Source: Magnolia sinica (lineage: Eukaryota; Streptophyta; Magnoliopsida; Magnoliales; Magnoliaceae). From it: DNA of 64,000 bases. The stretch lies in the NCBI RefSeq assembly GCF_029962835.1, contig NC_080577.1:7850501-7914500 (forward strand), written 5' to 3'. Made by a program: the position numbers and the translations under genes. Each line of letters begins with the position of its first letter. Positions within the stretch are counted from its first letter, which is position 1. Positions 1 through 12,399 of this stretch are shown piece after piece. Below the pieces are notes generated by a model, which worked only from the letters and a program-made list of their open reading frames with translations, did no database searches and was not told the origin of the DNA.

Positions 1-952
1 AAAAGGTAAACTATCTTGTATATAAGATAGTCTTTTTGCTTAGGGCTTGAGCCCCTTTCAGGGGGCATGTGAATTTGGTCCTGTGAGGAGGCTATGCCAA
101 TAGCTCTAATCTATGTCATTTACCACGCGCGCGCGCGTCGAGCCCAGCTGAGCAGTGCCATGCCGAGCCGAGCCGAGCCGAGTCCGAGTTCGTGTGCGTG
201 TGAGCGTGCGGGTGTGCATGCGGGATGCGACGCGACAGGACGGGACGAGCTGGGCGTGGGCGCAGGTGCGGGTGCGAGTGCAGTGTGAGTGTACTCGCGT
301 GGGTAATTATTATCTCTCTTATAAAACTCTCTCTGATACAATTTTAAAAATTTTACTGAGTTCATCGCTGAGTCAACTCAACACTTTCGGATTAAACTGC
401 AAGTGGTTCGAGCCCGTGTACAGTGAGTGCATCACTGGGACCGGGTCATAGTCGTTGTATCCTGGAGGTCGATTGCTCTAGAAGCCTGTTGCACTTGGGA
501 CGCTTTCAAGGGGAGCAAATTTGATATCAAGCCGAGTGACTCAGTCACGCCTCGACTCAATTCAATAAGTTCTTCTTTCTCAAAATTTATTTTCCTTTTT
601 TGGTTCTTAATTTTTAATAGTCTATTTAATTCAACCAAATATTCCAACAAAGTTTTCCACAATAGTACTGTATGGTGCAGGATCTACCTCCTTTTTTGTG
701 CTTATACAAGGAAAAAGAAGAAGAGACGCCACAAGAAAGCCCATATATTACTGTGCTGAGCTCAATACAGCCCAAGATACTACTCAATCTACGTCATGGG
801 GGATTTAATTGAGATGCATGCTACAATATGACTGATGGGGTTGGTAAGGCATGTTTGAAAGTTATTATGTCAGGCCGCTACTTAACTACACCCACCTTCA
901 TAGTAACATGTGATCCAATTGAATCCGACCATGTCTTAACACTAAGCTAGGA
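1..952. other. Intergenic sequence, no gene recognised
   Basis: No reading frame here looks like a real gene. Positions about 125-300 are GC-rich low-complexity DNA with runs of gccgagccgag and gtgcgggtgcgagtg. Positions 350-560 carry scattered GAGTCAACTC / GACTCAGTC motifs like those inside the hAT-like elements elsewhere in the window. The open frames in this stretch are a by-product of low complexity. Confidence 0.5.
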
Positions 953-965
953 GGTATTGTTGTCA

Positions 966-1181
966 TGTTTTTTTTTTTTTTCTCTTCGGGTTAGCTTGTT
1001 AGTACACCCACTGTCAGTTCACACTTCACTGTTAGCCACCCCCGGTTAGCTTGTTAGTACACCCATTGTCAGTTCATACTTCACTGTTAGCCACCCCCTC
1101 TAGGGAGTCATACCAAGACCTCAATGTTGAAACGAGGTATCTTTCGCTCAGTCTACCACTTAAGCTATTGATCTAGGTGTT
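966..1181 (-). mobile_element. tRNA-derived SINE, minus orientation, with 13-bp TSD
   Basis: Read on the minus strand, the head carries a box A-like TAGCTTAAGTGG and a box B-like GGTATGACTCCC, the two internal RNA polymerase III promoter blocks of tRNA-related SINEs. The element ends in an A-run, seen as the T-run at 969-981 on the plus strand. It is flanked by ggtattgttgtca (953-965) and ggtattgttatca (1182-1194), matching at 12 of 13 bases. A 54-bp stretch of its 3' part is duplicated in tandem (starts 991 and 1045). No exact family name is claimed. Confidence 0.72.
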
Positions 1182-1739
1182 GGTATTGTTATCAAAGCTC
1201 CTTTCAAACATGCTTTGGGTGATTCATCTCTTACAATGATACAGGCTCAGTCAAATCCTGCCATATCTCAACACTACTAATTAAAATACCTGATGTTGGG
1301 GTTGGGGTGAAATAGTTATATGAAGAAGCGTTTTTTCAGGCTAATATTTCATGGTAGATTATAAAAGGTAGATTGGGCCATAATTACTATTTTACATGAA
1401 AATCAAGTTGATCCACTCATTCCAAGACCATGCTAGCTGGTATACTAGTCATACCATTGGCTGTCCACCTTTTTTTTTTTTTTTTTAAATGCTTTTTTCT
1501 GGGCTGACAAATGCATCAGCCTGATTTTCATTTTTGCTCCAAGAGATCATCGTGATATGTCCCACATTTTCCAAAAAAATGGATTTTCCACACATGTGGC
1601 CAATTGATTGGAGAAAAGATGCTTGGATTATAATTTATTATACAACCACTATATCTAATCATCTCCTAACAAGCCAGCTGTTTGGTCCATTAAACCATGA
1701 TTACAAAAAGGAAATTGGATTATTGGAATGTGTGATTGC

Positions 1740-3290
1740 TGGAGATCAGTGCCCGTGCATTTTGATCTTCTTTTTTTTTAGTGCATATGGGCTGACTTGT
1801 ACTAATGATAGTTGACTTGGATTTGCTACTAGTCAATTAACTCAAAATCTTACAGAATTGGCTAAACATTACAGAATTTGTGCAAGTTTAAGAATATGAG
1901 GACTTCCTTTTTAAAAGTGACTCTTGATCTGCACATTGGATTCAAGTAAGGGATCACGGTTATGGAAAATGAATGTATTAGGTACCATCTTTGCCCGTAC
2001 GATTTGCACGGTCTCTATTTCATGTGGTTAATTAATCTCAAAGGATTTGATACTGAAATACAAAATACTAAAAACAAGATTAGGCAAGCTTGAATTTCTG
2101 ATGCAACGAGATTCAAAATTTCGGCAAGCTGAAGAATAAATGTCCATAAAATGTTTAGAAAAGTAAGGAGGTTAAGAGGAGATATGATGATATTAAAATA
2201 ATCTGCAAAAGGACTAAGCAATCATGAGTTTCTTATATGATAAGATCCACGCTTGATGGGAGCCTAGAAAAGCAAGGGGGTTGAAAAGGAAAATGATGAT
2301 GCAATCAATGAAGTATGCATGTAAATGGTGGTAGCTTAATCTTTGCTTCGCAACGCAAAATAGCTTTGGACTTATAGTCTGAAGTGCACCTAGGCTCAAA
2401 CGGGTTAAGCCAAGTGGGCTAGATGGCTAGTAAAGGGATGGATGAAGTTAAAGAGGAGGCTGGAATGGATGGAAGCTTGGAGACCTAAGCTCTCCCTCTT
2501 GCTCTCACTCACCTTTTCTCTCACTCTCACTCTCCCTCTTCTTGACTTTTGGTTGGTGAAAATGAGAAGCGGATGGGGTATTTATAAACCCCTTAGATGA
2601 CTTTCTTGTAAATGTTGGGACTTTGTTGGGCAAAAAATGATATGGAGGCTTGCTATTGGAGGGGAAGGAGGTGCCATATGACACTCTTATGAATTAAAAA
2701 GGTTGGTAAAATGGTAAATAGTGACCACTCCAAGGGCAATATGGGGTCCACTATAGTTCTCTCTCACGGAGAGAAATAGTTGTGGTTCTGGCACAACTCT
2801 CGACAGGAAGCGGTAAGTAGTAGTGAAACTACCTCCACCCTCTTGCTTTGTTCCAAAATTTAGTCAGTTGGTCCAGTTGGCCCCATATTTTTCAAATGAT
2901 CTATGGTTATGGATTGGGGTGGTCTCTAGTGAGTATTAGATATATTTTGGGTTTTTTGGCATTTGGTTTAAGTTTGGCTTAAATCTGTTTTGATTCTATC
3001 CCAATTTGGGGTTTTGGCTTAGGCTGAGTTTGGTTTAAGTTTTGGCTAAGGCTTGAATATGGCCTAAGTTTAGCTAAGGCATGAAGTGGCTTGGGGGGTG
3101 GCTAAGGCTTGCAAATGGCTCAATGGATGGTTAAGGCTTGGGTATGGCTTGGTTGTGGTTTAGTGTTTAGGTATAGCTTAAGTGTAGTTTAAGGTTTAGG
3201 TATGACTTCAGTATGGTTTAGGTAATAGCTCTTAAGGATCATCTATGCTTTATCAAGTTGCTAGCCTGACTGGCACTTACAGAATGATGA
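1740..3290. mobile_element. Non-autonomous LTR-type relic, copy 1
   Basis: This stretch is collinear with 17540-19985. Shared landmarks in order are ggagatcag, a ttgg..gctactag block, a ctctccctct / ctcactctca pyrimidine tract (2490-2530), a block on monomers like ggcttaaggtttaggtatgg (3000-3230), and the closing tatcaagttgctag. The leader-like block resembles that of large non-autonomous LTR elements of plants, but no coding domain is left. Ends are approximate and no TSD was found. Confidence 0.45.
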
Positions 3291-5286
3291 ATAAACAATG
3301 AACCACAACAGTCACAATAGTATGGAATTGAACCTAAATTAATGGACAGGCCCAACCAGTTTCAGGTTAAAACAGTCAAGAATGTTTAAAACCAGTCAAA
3401 ATTGATCACCCCAATCGCACTGCTTGGTGATTGAGATTTACATCTTATGTTGTGTTCGGTTGCACCGAATTTCACGTACCAAATCAAATTTGCCCAATCG
3501 ATTATGACATTTCATGATATTTGGTGCAACCAAATGCACCCTTAATAATAAATCACAATAATGCTTACCTTCAAAATAATGTTTTACCTAATGGTTTTCT
3601 ACATATTTCTTTTTTCTCTTTTTATTTTAGTGGTTTGCTGGAATATATCTTATCATATTACAATGCAATACTCTTGAAACTTAAACTTTATCTGTTGGAT
3701 TTGGATCCTCTTCATTCACCCAACCCATTTATTGATGAGAAACCTCTTAATTGGGCAATGACAAAGAATAAAAATAAAAATCGATCATATTGAATATTTT
3801 AATCTTAATTTTGATTATACAATGGTTTCCATGGTTGTCCACATTCATACTTGAGTCAAATGCAAAAGGATTGAAATTATCCCACTTAGAGATTTTATTT
3901 ATTGGCATCCATTGTACAAAGTGAGAAATGCTGACGTGTTATAAGTTATAATGGTCTTGGTCGTACAGGTTTACTTCAATAGCTCAATAATCAATACAAC
4001 TTTCCATTAAGCTCAAACCACGGCCTGTCTTGCAAAAGCATGACTGATTGGATGATCTTATGCATCCTATGGCCCTCCTTTAGCGAAGCCCTGGATGTGA
4101 TGTTTATGCTTGCATGAATTCTTATTTTATTTTAGAAGTATAAGTTATTATCTGTGATCTCCCAACAAATAGATTGATCCAAGGGGTTGATTGGACCTAT
4201 ATATTTTGTGTAGTGATTTTGACCCTTCATGTTTAAGGTCATTTATCAAATGGTTAATATTCATCACATTAGTGCAATGTTTCCATGGTAGCCCATGTGT
4301 GCATCGAGTCTAATGAACGGTCTAAGATCAATGAGCTAGGAGCATAATGACTTACAGTGCTTTGAGAGTGTTAGGATGTGTAGTGCCTAATTATCAAAGA
4401 TGTACTGTTCATCGTGTCAGTAAATTAGTAAGTAGAAAACAACTTTATAATTTCACATAAAATTTTATGTAAAGCCTAGTTTATTTAGGCTAATATATAT
4501 TTTATTCGGAGAGAGAAAGCCATCACTATACTGAGAGTTACTTTTCATTTTTAAGTCTTTGAACATAATTGATCGGTGGAACTTTGTGAATGTATTATAG
4601 GGGAAACCACATGAATCTTTATACTGTGATTTGCATTTTTTTTAAAATTTTAATTCCAAGATTAAAGTGTGTGATAAAAAAAATGAAAAGAAAAAAAGAA
4701 AAGAAAGAAGTAATCTTTCTGCCAGCTGAGTGGGGGGAGCATTTTACCTCAGTCATATACAACTGGAGTAGCTAGAGCTTAGTGGCAATTTCCCCTAACA
4801 AATTAATTTTCCTGGAGTCGTACTTGTAAACTTTGGATTTTCTGTTGAGAGGGGGGGACAGTACCATTATTACCATTTGCAGTGAAAATTGGAACATCCT
4901 ACTAATCAGGTAGGCTACACACATACACAGAGTCAAACCATTCTCTTTACATCGATTTCAACGGCTAAGCCTTACTTATCAATGGACCATCCTAATTTTC
5001 ATATCGACTGATCTTTTCTGTTTGGACCACGATTTCTACGGATCAGATGTTATAAAAGTATCCCAAGTCAGCCAAAAAAGTTAAAAAAGAAAAGAAAAGA
5101 AACGTATGTTAAGATCACACAGACCGTTGTACACGATCATTTCCGTTACCGTGGGCGCTGATACCGGTGTTTTTAAGAGGAATGCTAAACGATTTGCAAG
5201 GAGATCAATGAAGTGATTCGCGTTATACATGCTAAATTGGAAAATAAGTAAGAGATCCATTCCATTCATCAGATTATATACATTCC

Positions 5287-5288
<2 letters not shown>
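3291..5288. other. AT-rich intergenic DNA, nothing recognised
   Basis: No gene, RNA or bounded repeat is recognisable. Codon runs are short and broken, with poly-A/T tracts such as 4676-4710. It probably consists of decayed transposon sequence, but nothing identifies a family. Confidence 0.4.

Positions 5289-5341
<53 letters not shown>
5289..5341. repeat. (TA)n microsatellite
   Basis: An uninterrupted run of about 26 TA dinucleotides. The YIYIYI reading frame across it is an artefact. Confidence 0.95.
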
Positions 5342-5346
<5 letters not shown>

Positions 5347-5633
5347 TTTTCGACTTATTAGCTAGACACATTTATATTAAATATAGACCGTTGGTGATTA
5401 TACAAACTTCTGTTTTATCGTACGTGTGCCACCCAGATGATGAATGGATAGGAATTATTTCTATAAGCTCATGATGAGTGTGGGACCCAATTGAATACTG
5501 AATCCAATATCTCACACGTGTGGTGCTTTGGCGCGCGTTGGTGGAAGTCACCGATTCGGTATCTCCGTTCGCGAATCCACTTTACCATTCGTTTTCTAAA
5601 GTCACGGTCTCAAAGTATATATATATATATACA

Positions 5634-5735
5634 CCCATGGAATCTTGGCAGGGAATCGACACCAGGACCTCGACGTAGAAGCGAGGTATCTTTCACTCGG
5701 TCTACCACTTGATCTAAGGATAAGGGTGTGGTGTC
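5634..5735 (-). mobile_element. SINE head relic, minus orientation
   Basis: On the minus strand the segment reads TAGATCAAGTGGTAGACC (box A-like), then gatacctcg and GGTGTCGATTCCC (box B-like). It shares the gatacctcg...ggtnt.g block with the SINEs at 966-1181 and 12984-13127, but its 3' part differs and runs into a short (TA)n. No TSD is evident. Confidence 0.5.
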
Positions 5736-5791
5736 TTATTTATATAAGATCCCCTTTAGATCTCCAATTGTGGAAGTAATGTGCAGTGTTT

Positions 5792-6207
5792 GGTTGGATC
5801 CCGGACCACTGTGATGTATGTGACCTACATCCACACTCTCAAATCACTTTTGACAGCTCAGATCCAAATCTTAGGTGTACCATGCCACAAGAAACAGTCT
5901 TGATTGAATCCCCACCTTTGAAAACTTCATGGGGGCCAATGGAATGGTCATTTTCCATCCAACCTGTTGATAAGGTCAAAAATATCTGGATGAAGAGACC
6001 ACACAAATATCAGCTTGATCCATTTAAAAATTGGCACACAATAAGTCTTTAACGGTCGATTATCACTTTTTCCTGTATTATGGTACACCTGAGATTTGAC
6101 TCTGCTTCATTTTTTTGGAATCATACACTAAAATGAGTTTTCTCCACGGATGGACGACATGGATGTAAGTCACCTACATCAAGATGGCCCCACGGTCAGG
6201 GATCCCA
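5792..6207. mobile_element. GGCCCAC-core foldback MITE, degenerate
   Basis: Left end GGATCCCGGACCACTGTGAT and right end ATGGCCCCACGGTCAGGGATCC are imperfect inverted repeats. Internally it follows the family order seen throughout the window: a catgccacaagaaacag block, a tgatgtttatttt-like centre, a tatcagcttgatcc block, then the complementary second arm. No TSD was found. Confidence 0.6.
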
Positions 6208-6280
6208 CCCACATCGGTGGATACACCGGAGCCGCGGCCCGGAGCGATCCCATCGCCGCACACACCGCGTGTTTGACTGA

Positions 6281-6766
6281 AGGATTTCCTGCGAAAGCCT
6301 GCACAAGATTACGTGTCTACGATGTTTGTGAAAAAGCGGCTCCGTCCATCCATGCGACAAAAAATGAGGATGACCTAAAACAAAAGTGATCGATACTAGA
6401 GGAAATAATGGGGATTTAGTGACCACTGTTGAAACATTTATACAGCTACAAAAGTTTTGTATCGGTTTAATTTCTGGCCTTTTCACTTCATCTCAGTGAA
6501 AATGACCTTACAAACGGTTTGGATGGAATATAAACATCACAAGGTGGATCCTGAGAAGGTTTCAACGGCAGGAATTCCTTTCCCACTGTTTCATCCGGTA
6601 TGGCCCACATGAGTTTTGGATCCTAATCAGTTTCGGTCTCATGTCCTAAAATGATCTCAAAAAACGGATTGGCGGGTTGAATTTCTGACAAACATCACAA
6701 TGGGCCCCATCCAGAATCCTTTCGCTGGAACTTCCTGCGAAAGGCTTTCGCGGGAAATCCGCGTCC
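6281..6766. mobile_element. GGCCCAC-core foldback MITE, type with CCTGCGAAAGGC ends
   Basis: The ends are ggatttcctgcgaaagcc and its inverse around cctgcgaaaggctttcgcgggaaatccgcgtcc, which finishes at 6766. The first few bases of the left GGACGC terminus seem lost. The interior shows the family's gtccatcc ... ggccccat foldback arrangement. Confidence 0.6.
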
Positions 6767-7703
6767 TCACGTCAGATTCTCCCCGGGGACAGTATCATCC
6801 TCGACCTAGGACACGTAAAGTGTCCTCGACCCCTGAGTTCCTACAAATATTGTCCAAGGATTAATGATCAAGACCGTCAATCTGAAAGGTCCCATCGTAC
6901 TCGGACATCCTTTTCAGTTTTCATTTTGCATGACTCCGGTAAAAGGACTTAAGTTGTCTCGCAGTCCATCTACGGAAGAGAACGCAAAATGACCGTCTGG
7001 GCCACCAATCATGGGCCGCAATTGTAGGAGCGCACGGCTGGAGGATTCTAAACGTCATCTTATCCTTTGCCCGAGGACCAACTCACTCTGATTTGAATTT
7101 GAAACGGTCTCTACAGGTCTACGACTACATATCCGCGTTGAATAAGCCTATTTCACAAGTGCTGCCGGTGGGGTCCAACAGGTTGTATGCATTGAATCCA
7201 GTCTATTCATCAGGGTCTAATAATCATGAAAATTGGATTCATTAAATCCCAGTCTGATCCAACCATCATGTTGGATTTAACCTGAATTTTGAAGGTTTTT
7301 GTATGGTTGTCCATTATTTTCCTTAGTAGTTGTGTCAAATGTATTTTATATATGAAATCCAACCCGTGAATTAGTAATTCCCACTATTAATATGGTATGG
7401 ATTAAAAATAAATTTATAATAATTTTATATGGAACCACAAAATGGAAACAAATAGAGAACCATTCAAAAACCTCCCAATGCATCGGTGAACTAATTTATG
7501 GTTGGATCGGTCTGAGATGGGACTCCAATTTTCCATGGATCTACCATGTGGACAGATTGGATGTAACATAGACAACCAAGTGGACCCAATTTAAAGCGGT
7601 TGTATGGTAAACCTATCCAAAAAGGCATTGTAGCTACAGATGAACCGACCTCGCTGGAGTGGGTCCGACTGTACTGATCGTCGATTCTGTACTTGCCGAC
7701 AAG

Positions 7704-8249
7704 GGACGCGGATGACATACTGACAGGTTGAGTAGCGAGTCGGCTACTGAAAAGACGTCACCATGTTCTGTGGGGCCCACTATGATGTATGTGTTGTATC
7801 CACACCGTCCATCAATTTTAAGATATCATTTTAGGCATGAGCCAAAGAATGAGGCAATAAAAATCTGTAGTGGATCCCAACCACAGAAAAAAGTGGGGAG
7901 AGTGATTCCCACCGTTGAAACTATCATAAGGCCCACCATAATGTTTATTTGAAATCCAACCTCTTCATAAGTTTAAAAAGACATGTAACAAGCGAAAACA
8001 CAAATATCATCTTGATCTAATACTTTCGTGGCCTTCAGAAGTTTTAAATGGTGGGCGTCACTGTCCCCACTGTTTTCTGTGCTGGGTTTGGATTTAACTC
8101 ATTCTTGGGATATCGCCCTAAAATGATCTCTCGAAATGGATAGAAGGTGTGGATACAAAACATACATCATGGTGGGGCCCACGAAACTTGGTGACGTCAC
8201 TTCAGTATCGAGTCTCGCTACTCAACCTGTCAGTAGCTAATCCGCGCCC
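7704..8249. mobile_element. GGCCCAC-core foldback MITE, type with CTGACAGGTTGAGTAG ends
   Basis: It starts GGACGCGGATGACATACTGA and ends with the inverse ...cagtagctaatccgcgccc. The terminal inverted repeat continues through gacaggttgagtagcgag and on to gtggggcccactatgatgtatg, so the arms pair over most of their length. The flanking 9-mers do not match, so no TSD is claimed. Confidence 0.7.
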
Positions 8250-8559
8250 AGACGATAAGATCCTCTCAATTCAATTGCGCTCTGCCACGTCAGCCTTATC
8301 ATGTGATGTGAGAGAATGGAATTCTTAAGTGTACTCGCTCGCTTTAGACATGCAAGGTACTTCTCGGAACACGTGTCAACTTGAAATGATTTTGACAGAT
8401 CTATTCCACTCACCAGGTATCCGAATAATCGAAATATTCTTTGAAGTTAAAATAATGTCGGTACATTCATCATGTGGGTGCACATATGCACTTTGAATAT
8501 GAACAGTCGGTCACTTAACTAACTTTTTTTTTCTTGTTTTTATTGAAGTACTGGACCAA

Positions 8560-9440
8560 AATGATTTTGTTGATCCGCCAAATATCTCAATGAGTGACCC
8601 GGATCTCGCACAGGTGACCGTGTTGTCACTTTCTCCACCACTCGCCTGTGCATCGATTGTGACGTACACGTTCATTTCGCCATCGGCCGACCTTACTGTG
8701 TGGCCGACCTTGATGTATTTATATATTCGTTATACACGCCTTTCATGTATATAATGTTACGCACGTTGATCGTGACATCGTGCGGCCTCACCTACGATAT
8801 ATGGTGCCGATCATACGTGTGGCCCACTTTGATTTATGTATTCTTTATCCATGCCATCGATTCATTTTTTATATCATTTTAAATCAAGAACCTAAAAATG
8901 AAGCAAATTTAAATCTAAGTGGACCATTTCATATGAAAAGTGGTGTTTAAACACCCATAAATCATAAAGCTAAAAAATGAAGATTAAAAATAATTCAAAA
9001 CTTTTGTAGCGCATAAGAAGCTTTTAATTGTCAATCACCACGGTTTTCTATAATATGGTCTACTTAATTTTTGAATTTACTTCATCATATCTCCGTCAAT
9101 GTCAGTAAAATAAGTCATTTTACTAATTATTGTTTTTAATTTATTGAAGTGACACAAGCAAGGTGATTGAACCAGGATGATTTTATTAATGGGCAAAATA
9201 TCTCAACGGGTGGACTGGATTGTGCAAAGGTGACAATTTCGTCACTTGTTCCACCAATTCCCTCCACACTGATTGTGACGTATGCGTTCATTTCCACATC
9301 TGCCAACTAGAGTGGTTATATTAAGTCGGACTTCTTGTTAATGGACTGAATTGGGTGTGGCCGGCCTCACCCAAGAAGGCGCCAACTTTATTGTGTGCGT
9401 GGCCCACCTTGAAGTATTTATTTTTATCATGTGTATTTTA
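8560..9440. repeat. Two diverged direct copies of a ~110-bp block
   Basis: The block around 8570-8690 (with gattgtgacgtacacgttca) recurs about 615 bp downstream at 9180-9310 (gattgtgacgtatgcgttca). Each is followed by a gtggcccac.ttga.gtatttat half-MITE. This looks like an old duplication of a MITE and its flank, with the 3' arm lost in both. Confidence 0.5.
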
Positions 9441-9689
9441 ACATATCTATGAAAATTTGGAAAAACTAATGTCTTAATTTAGTTTGTTTTCTTTTGCATT
9501 TTTCTTTAGTTTTATATTGGATATAACGTGGGAAGAATATGAGTTTATATATGCGTAATATAGACTTTTGCCAAATATATTGAACTATATCCAAGCTTGT
9601 ATGTATAAAACTTATTTATAATGTCACACAAACTTAAATGAAGAAAAGGAAATAAATATCAGCTTGATCTATAACTTTTGTGCCCCATT

Positions 9690-9900
9690 GATGGTGTGGA
9701 TTCGCTTACTCACCACCCTGTACAAAATTGAAGCATATCTAGAGCCCAGTACCCTATACAAAACTGAAGTTATGGTGGCGCAAAAGTACTAGATCAAGCT
9801 CAATATTAATGCATTTTGATAGTGGTGTGTATTCACTCACCACCCTATACAAAATTGAAGCATATCCAGAGCTCAAGTGGACAGAACAGAAACATTAGGT
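9690..9900. repeat. Diverged direct repeat, ~130 bp period
   Basis: The block caccctgtacaaaattgaag...gcatatctagagccc near 9712 recurs as caccctatacaaaattgaag...gcatatccagagctc near 9841. It lies in MITE-derived sequence; no gene is present. Confidence 0.55.
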
Positions 9901-10205
9901 ATTGAAACACCTACCTATATGGGGGCACAAAAGTATTGGATTAAGTTAATATTTGTGCTTTCCCTATTTAAGTTCATGCAACCTTCTGAACAAGTTTGAA
10001 CAAATAAGCATCATTGTGGGCCCTAGGAAGATGAACCTTATGAACAGGTTTGGACACATAAACATCACTTCAGGCCAGCCCTAGAAAGGTTTCAACCGCA
10101 AGCATAATCATCCTCACTGTTTTCTACAGGGTGGTCCACTTTAGCTTTGGATTTGTCTCAATTTTGGGCGCACACCCTTTGATGAATGGGAAAATTGCAG
10201 CATGA

Positions 10206-10520
10206 ATAAAACACATACATCACAGCGGCCCCTTGGAGAATCAACACCATGCATATGGATAAAACACATACATCATAGTGGGCCCCACAGAAAATCTACA
10301 CCACGCATGGATAAATATTAATTACATTCGAATGGGCTTCATAGAGAATCCACACCATCCATGGATAAAACACAGACATCACAGTGGGTCCCACTAAGAA
10401 TCCACACGATGTGGGATAAAACACAATCAGTGGCCTTACACACGTGTTTTATCCATGTATATTTAGAATAAAACATATACATCACGAGTGGGCCCACACA
10501 TAATCCACACCATGCTAATG
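10206..10520. repeat. ~52-bp tandem array built from a MITE terminus
   Basis: A unit of the form ggataaaacacatacatcac + agtgggccccacagagaatc + cacaccatgcat starts at about 10206, 10259, 10311, 10365 and 10416, at intervals of 51-54 bp. A final, more diverged unit lies near 10470. The unit is the inner end of the GGCCCAC-core MITE, normally present once per element arm. Confidence 0.8.
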
Positions 10521-10609
10521 CGGACACAAATTGAAAACGGACACTTTTTGGCAATTTGTAAGTAATTTCTGGGTGCCTGCTTACCATCGCTGTCCGCAAG
10601 AGACACTGG

Positions 10610-11100
10610 CAAATTATTGAAGGTAGGGTGGACGCTTGTTTTGCATGCGTCTTACCTCAGTGGGAATGTGATGTGTGGGGCATCCAATCCATTCATTATT
10701 CCGAGGATTTCGTCATTCCAGGGATTTTATTATAGGACAAGACAGAAAAATCAGGTCGATTCAAAACTCAAATGGACGACTCCATCCACATGGAATAAAG
10801 ATGAAGATGCCCACCATTGATGTCATCCATTGCTATCTTCGATATCCTCTTGGGATGCAGCATGATGTTTATTTTCCATCCAACCCATTTGCGAAGATAT
10901 CCCGTCAAGATCAAGGGAAACCCTAGACATCAGCTTGTCCAAGGCCTTACTAGTAGTACACAGATGTTTTCAATTGTAGGCCTTCCACTCCTACCTTTCC
11001 CATAGGCATGGCCAGATGATTTTGTAAACTTGTGTTCTAATATCAGCCAGCGCAAACAATGGATGAAGTGAACGTCTCGTACACATCTTGGTGAGCCATG
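10610..11100. mobile_element. Degenerate MITE-like sequence
   Basis: Family landmarks are visible but scrambled: catgatgtttattttccatccaaccc near 10861 and a catcagcttgtcc block near 10928. No terminal repeats were found and no gene is apparent. Confidence 0.35.
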
Positions 11101-11105
11101 TTGAT

Positions 11106-12007
11106 TGTTATGGGGAAATCTAGACAAGGTCAAACAGGGTCGGCCCGAGCCCTCTGAACCAATTAATATAGTCTTGAAAAGAAAAGATCATGTCGGGTGC
11201 GAGCAGACCTCTGGACTACAACCCTAGGCTGGGTAAGACGAGCTCTAGTCCTCGTCCTCATCTTCATTCTTATCCGAAGAAGGTTGGCCGAGCCGAGCTC
11301 TCGTCCTCGTCCTCGTCCTCATCCTTATCCAAAGAAGGTTGGCCGAGCCGAGCTCTCATCCTTGTCCTCATCTTCAACCAAAGAAGGTTGGTCGAGCCGA
11401 GCTCTCATCCTCTTCCTCGTCCTCATCCAAAAAGCTACAGTCCCGGATCGACCAACTCATCCTCAACCTAGAGGTCGATAACTAAGCCCCGAGTAAGCAT
11501 GCCTAATAGACTCTAACCTCGATGACTCGACTATCAATTCCGACTACAGGTACTCAGTTGCAGACTTAGATGGGATAAGATCCGAGCTCAAATGAAGATA
11601 CTTCGAGTACCGAGCTGAGAAACCAATCTGAATGTGGACGTGGCCGAAGATCGCGCCTGAAGGTATACTCCATTAAGACATGATGCAGTACATGATCCAA
11701 AGATTGTGAAATATCTTTACGATTGTAGTATCCGCTTCATTGAGTAGATCATGTCGAAATTGACGAACATGATCCGCCTGGCCCACATGTATAAATACTA
11801 GGGGACCCCATTGCAATAGGTAGGCAAGATCCAGCACCCTCCCTCTACATTACGCAACTTAGACCTAGATTCCCTAGCCTGACTTAGGCATCGGAGGGTC
11901 CCTTATTTAAGTCAAGGTCTCCTTTGCTTACCTTTCTGTATAGGACCAAGGTCCGTTTCGAGTTCGCAAGCATTGAGTGGAGTGTGGTCCAGATTTTGAC
12001 CTTAACA
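11106..12007. mobile_element. Solo LTR, 902 bp, perfect 5-bp TSD
   Basis: The element begins TGTTATGG and ends CTTAACA, so the termini are TGTTA/TAACA inverted. It is flanked by ttgat at 11101-11105 and again at 12008-12012. A TATA-like tataaata near 11790 and a block like ggcatcggagggtccc near 11889 fit the promoter and R/U5 region of a plant LTR retrotransposon. No internal coding region or second LTR is present, as expected after LTR-LTR recombination. Orientation, judged from the TATA box, is probably plus. Family is not determined. Confidence 0.85.
11236..11435. repeat. Minisatellite inside the solo LTR
   Basis: The block aaggttggccgagccgagct followed by tcctcgtcctcatcc-type pyrimidine sequence occurs three times, starting near 11281, 11336 and 11385 (spacings 55 and 49 bp). 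Open frames of about 90 codons through here come from this repeat and are not genes. Confidence 0.75.
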
Positions 12008-12399
12008 TTGATTATTATTTTTTAACATATGCTCCCTACAAAATTTGCTCCCTAAGAGTAGGATGACGTGTTACATGAGCTTGAAGAATCGGAATACCAA
12101 ATGGCTATCTACATTCATTTGAATGGTCATCCTTCCATCAAGATTCTTGATCTAGTGGGAGCTACAATGAAATTGATTAAACATACACATATATAGGATG
12201 ATATTAACCATCCAAACAGTAGCCTTCAGATCAATGACAGGCATGAGAAATAGTTGACAGTTGAACTTAAGTGATGAATGTGGTATTTCGAGAAATTTGA
12301 GTTTCAAAAAAAAATTATTCATCCTCAATGAGGCCCACTAGTGGGCAATTCAGATTGATGGTTGATGGCCAGCCTTCATTATGAGTCCGTTTGGATGGA

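Noticed and set aside
395..440. Possible tRNA (aagtggttcgagcccgtg resembles a T-arm / box B)
   Set aside because: No matching acceptor stem, D-arm or anticodon arm is found around it.
5229..5474. Frames encoding YIYIYI runs (also near 36230-36520, 55615-55890 and 61528-61740)
   Set aside because: They are translations of (TA)n microsatellites.
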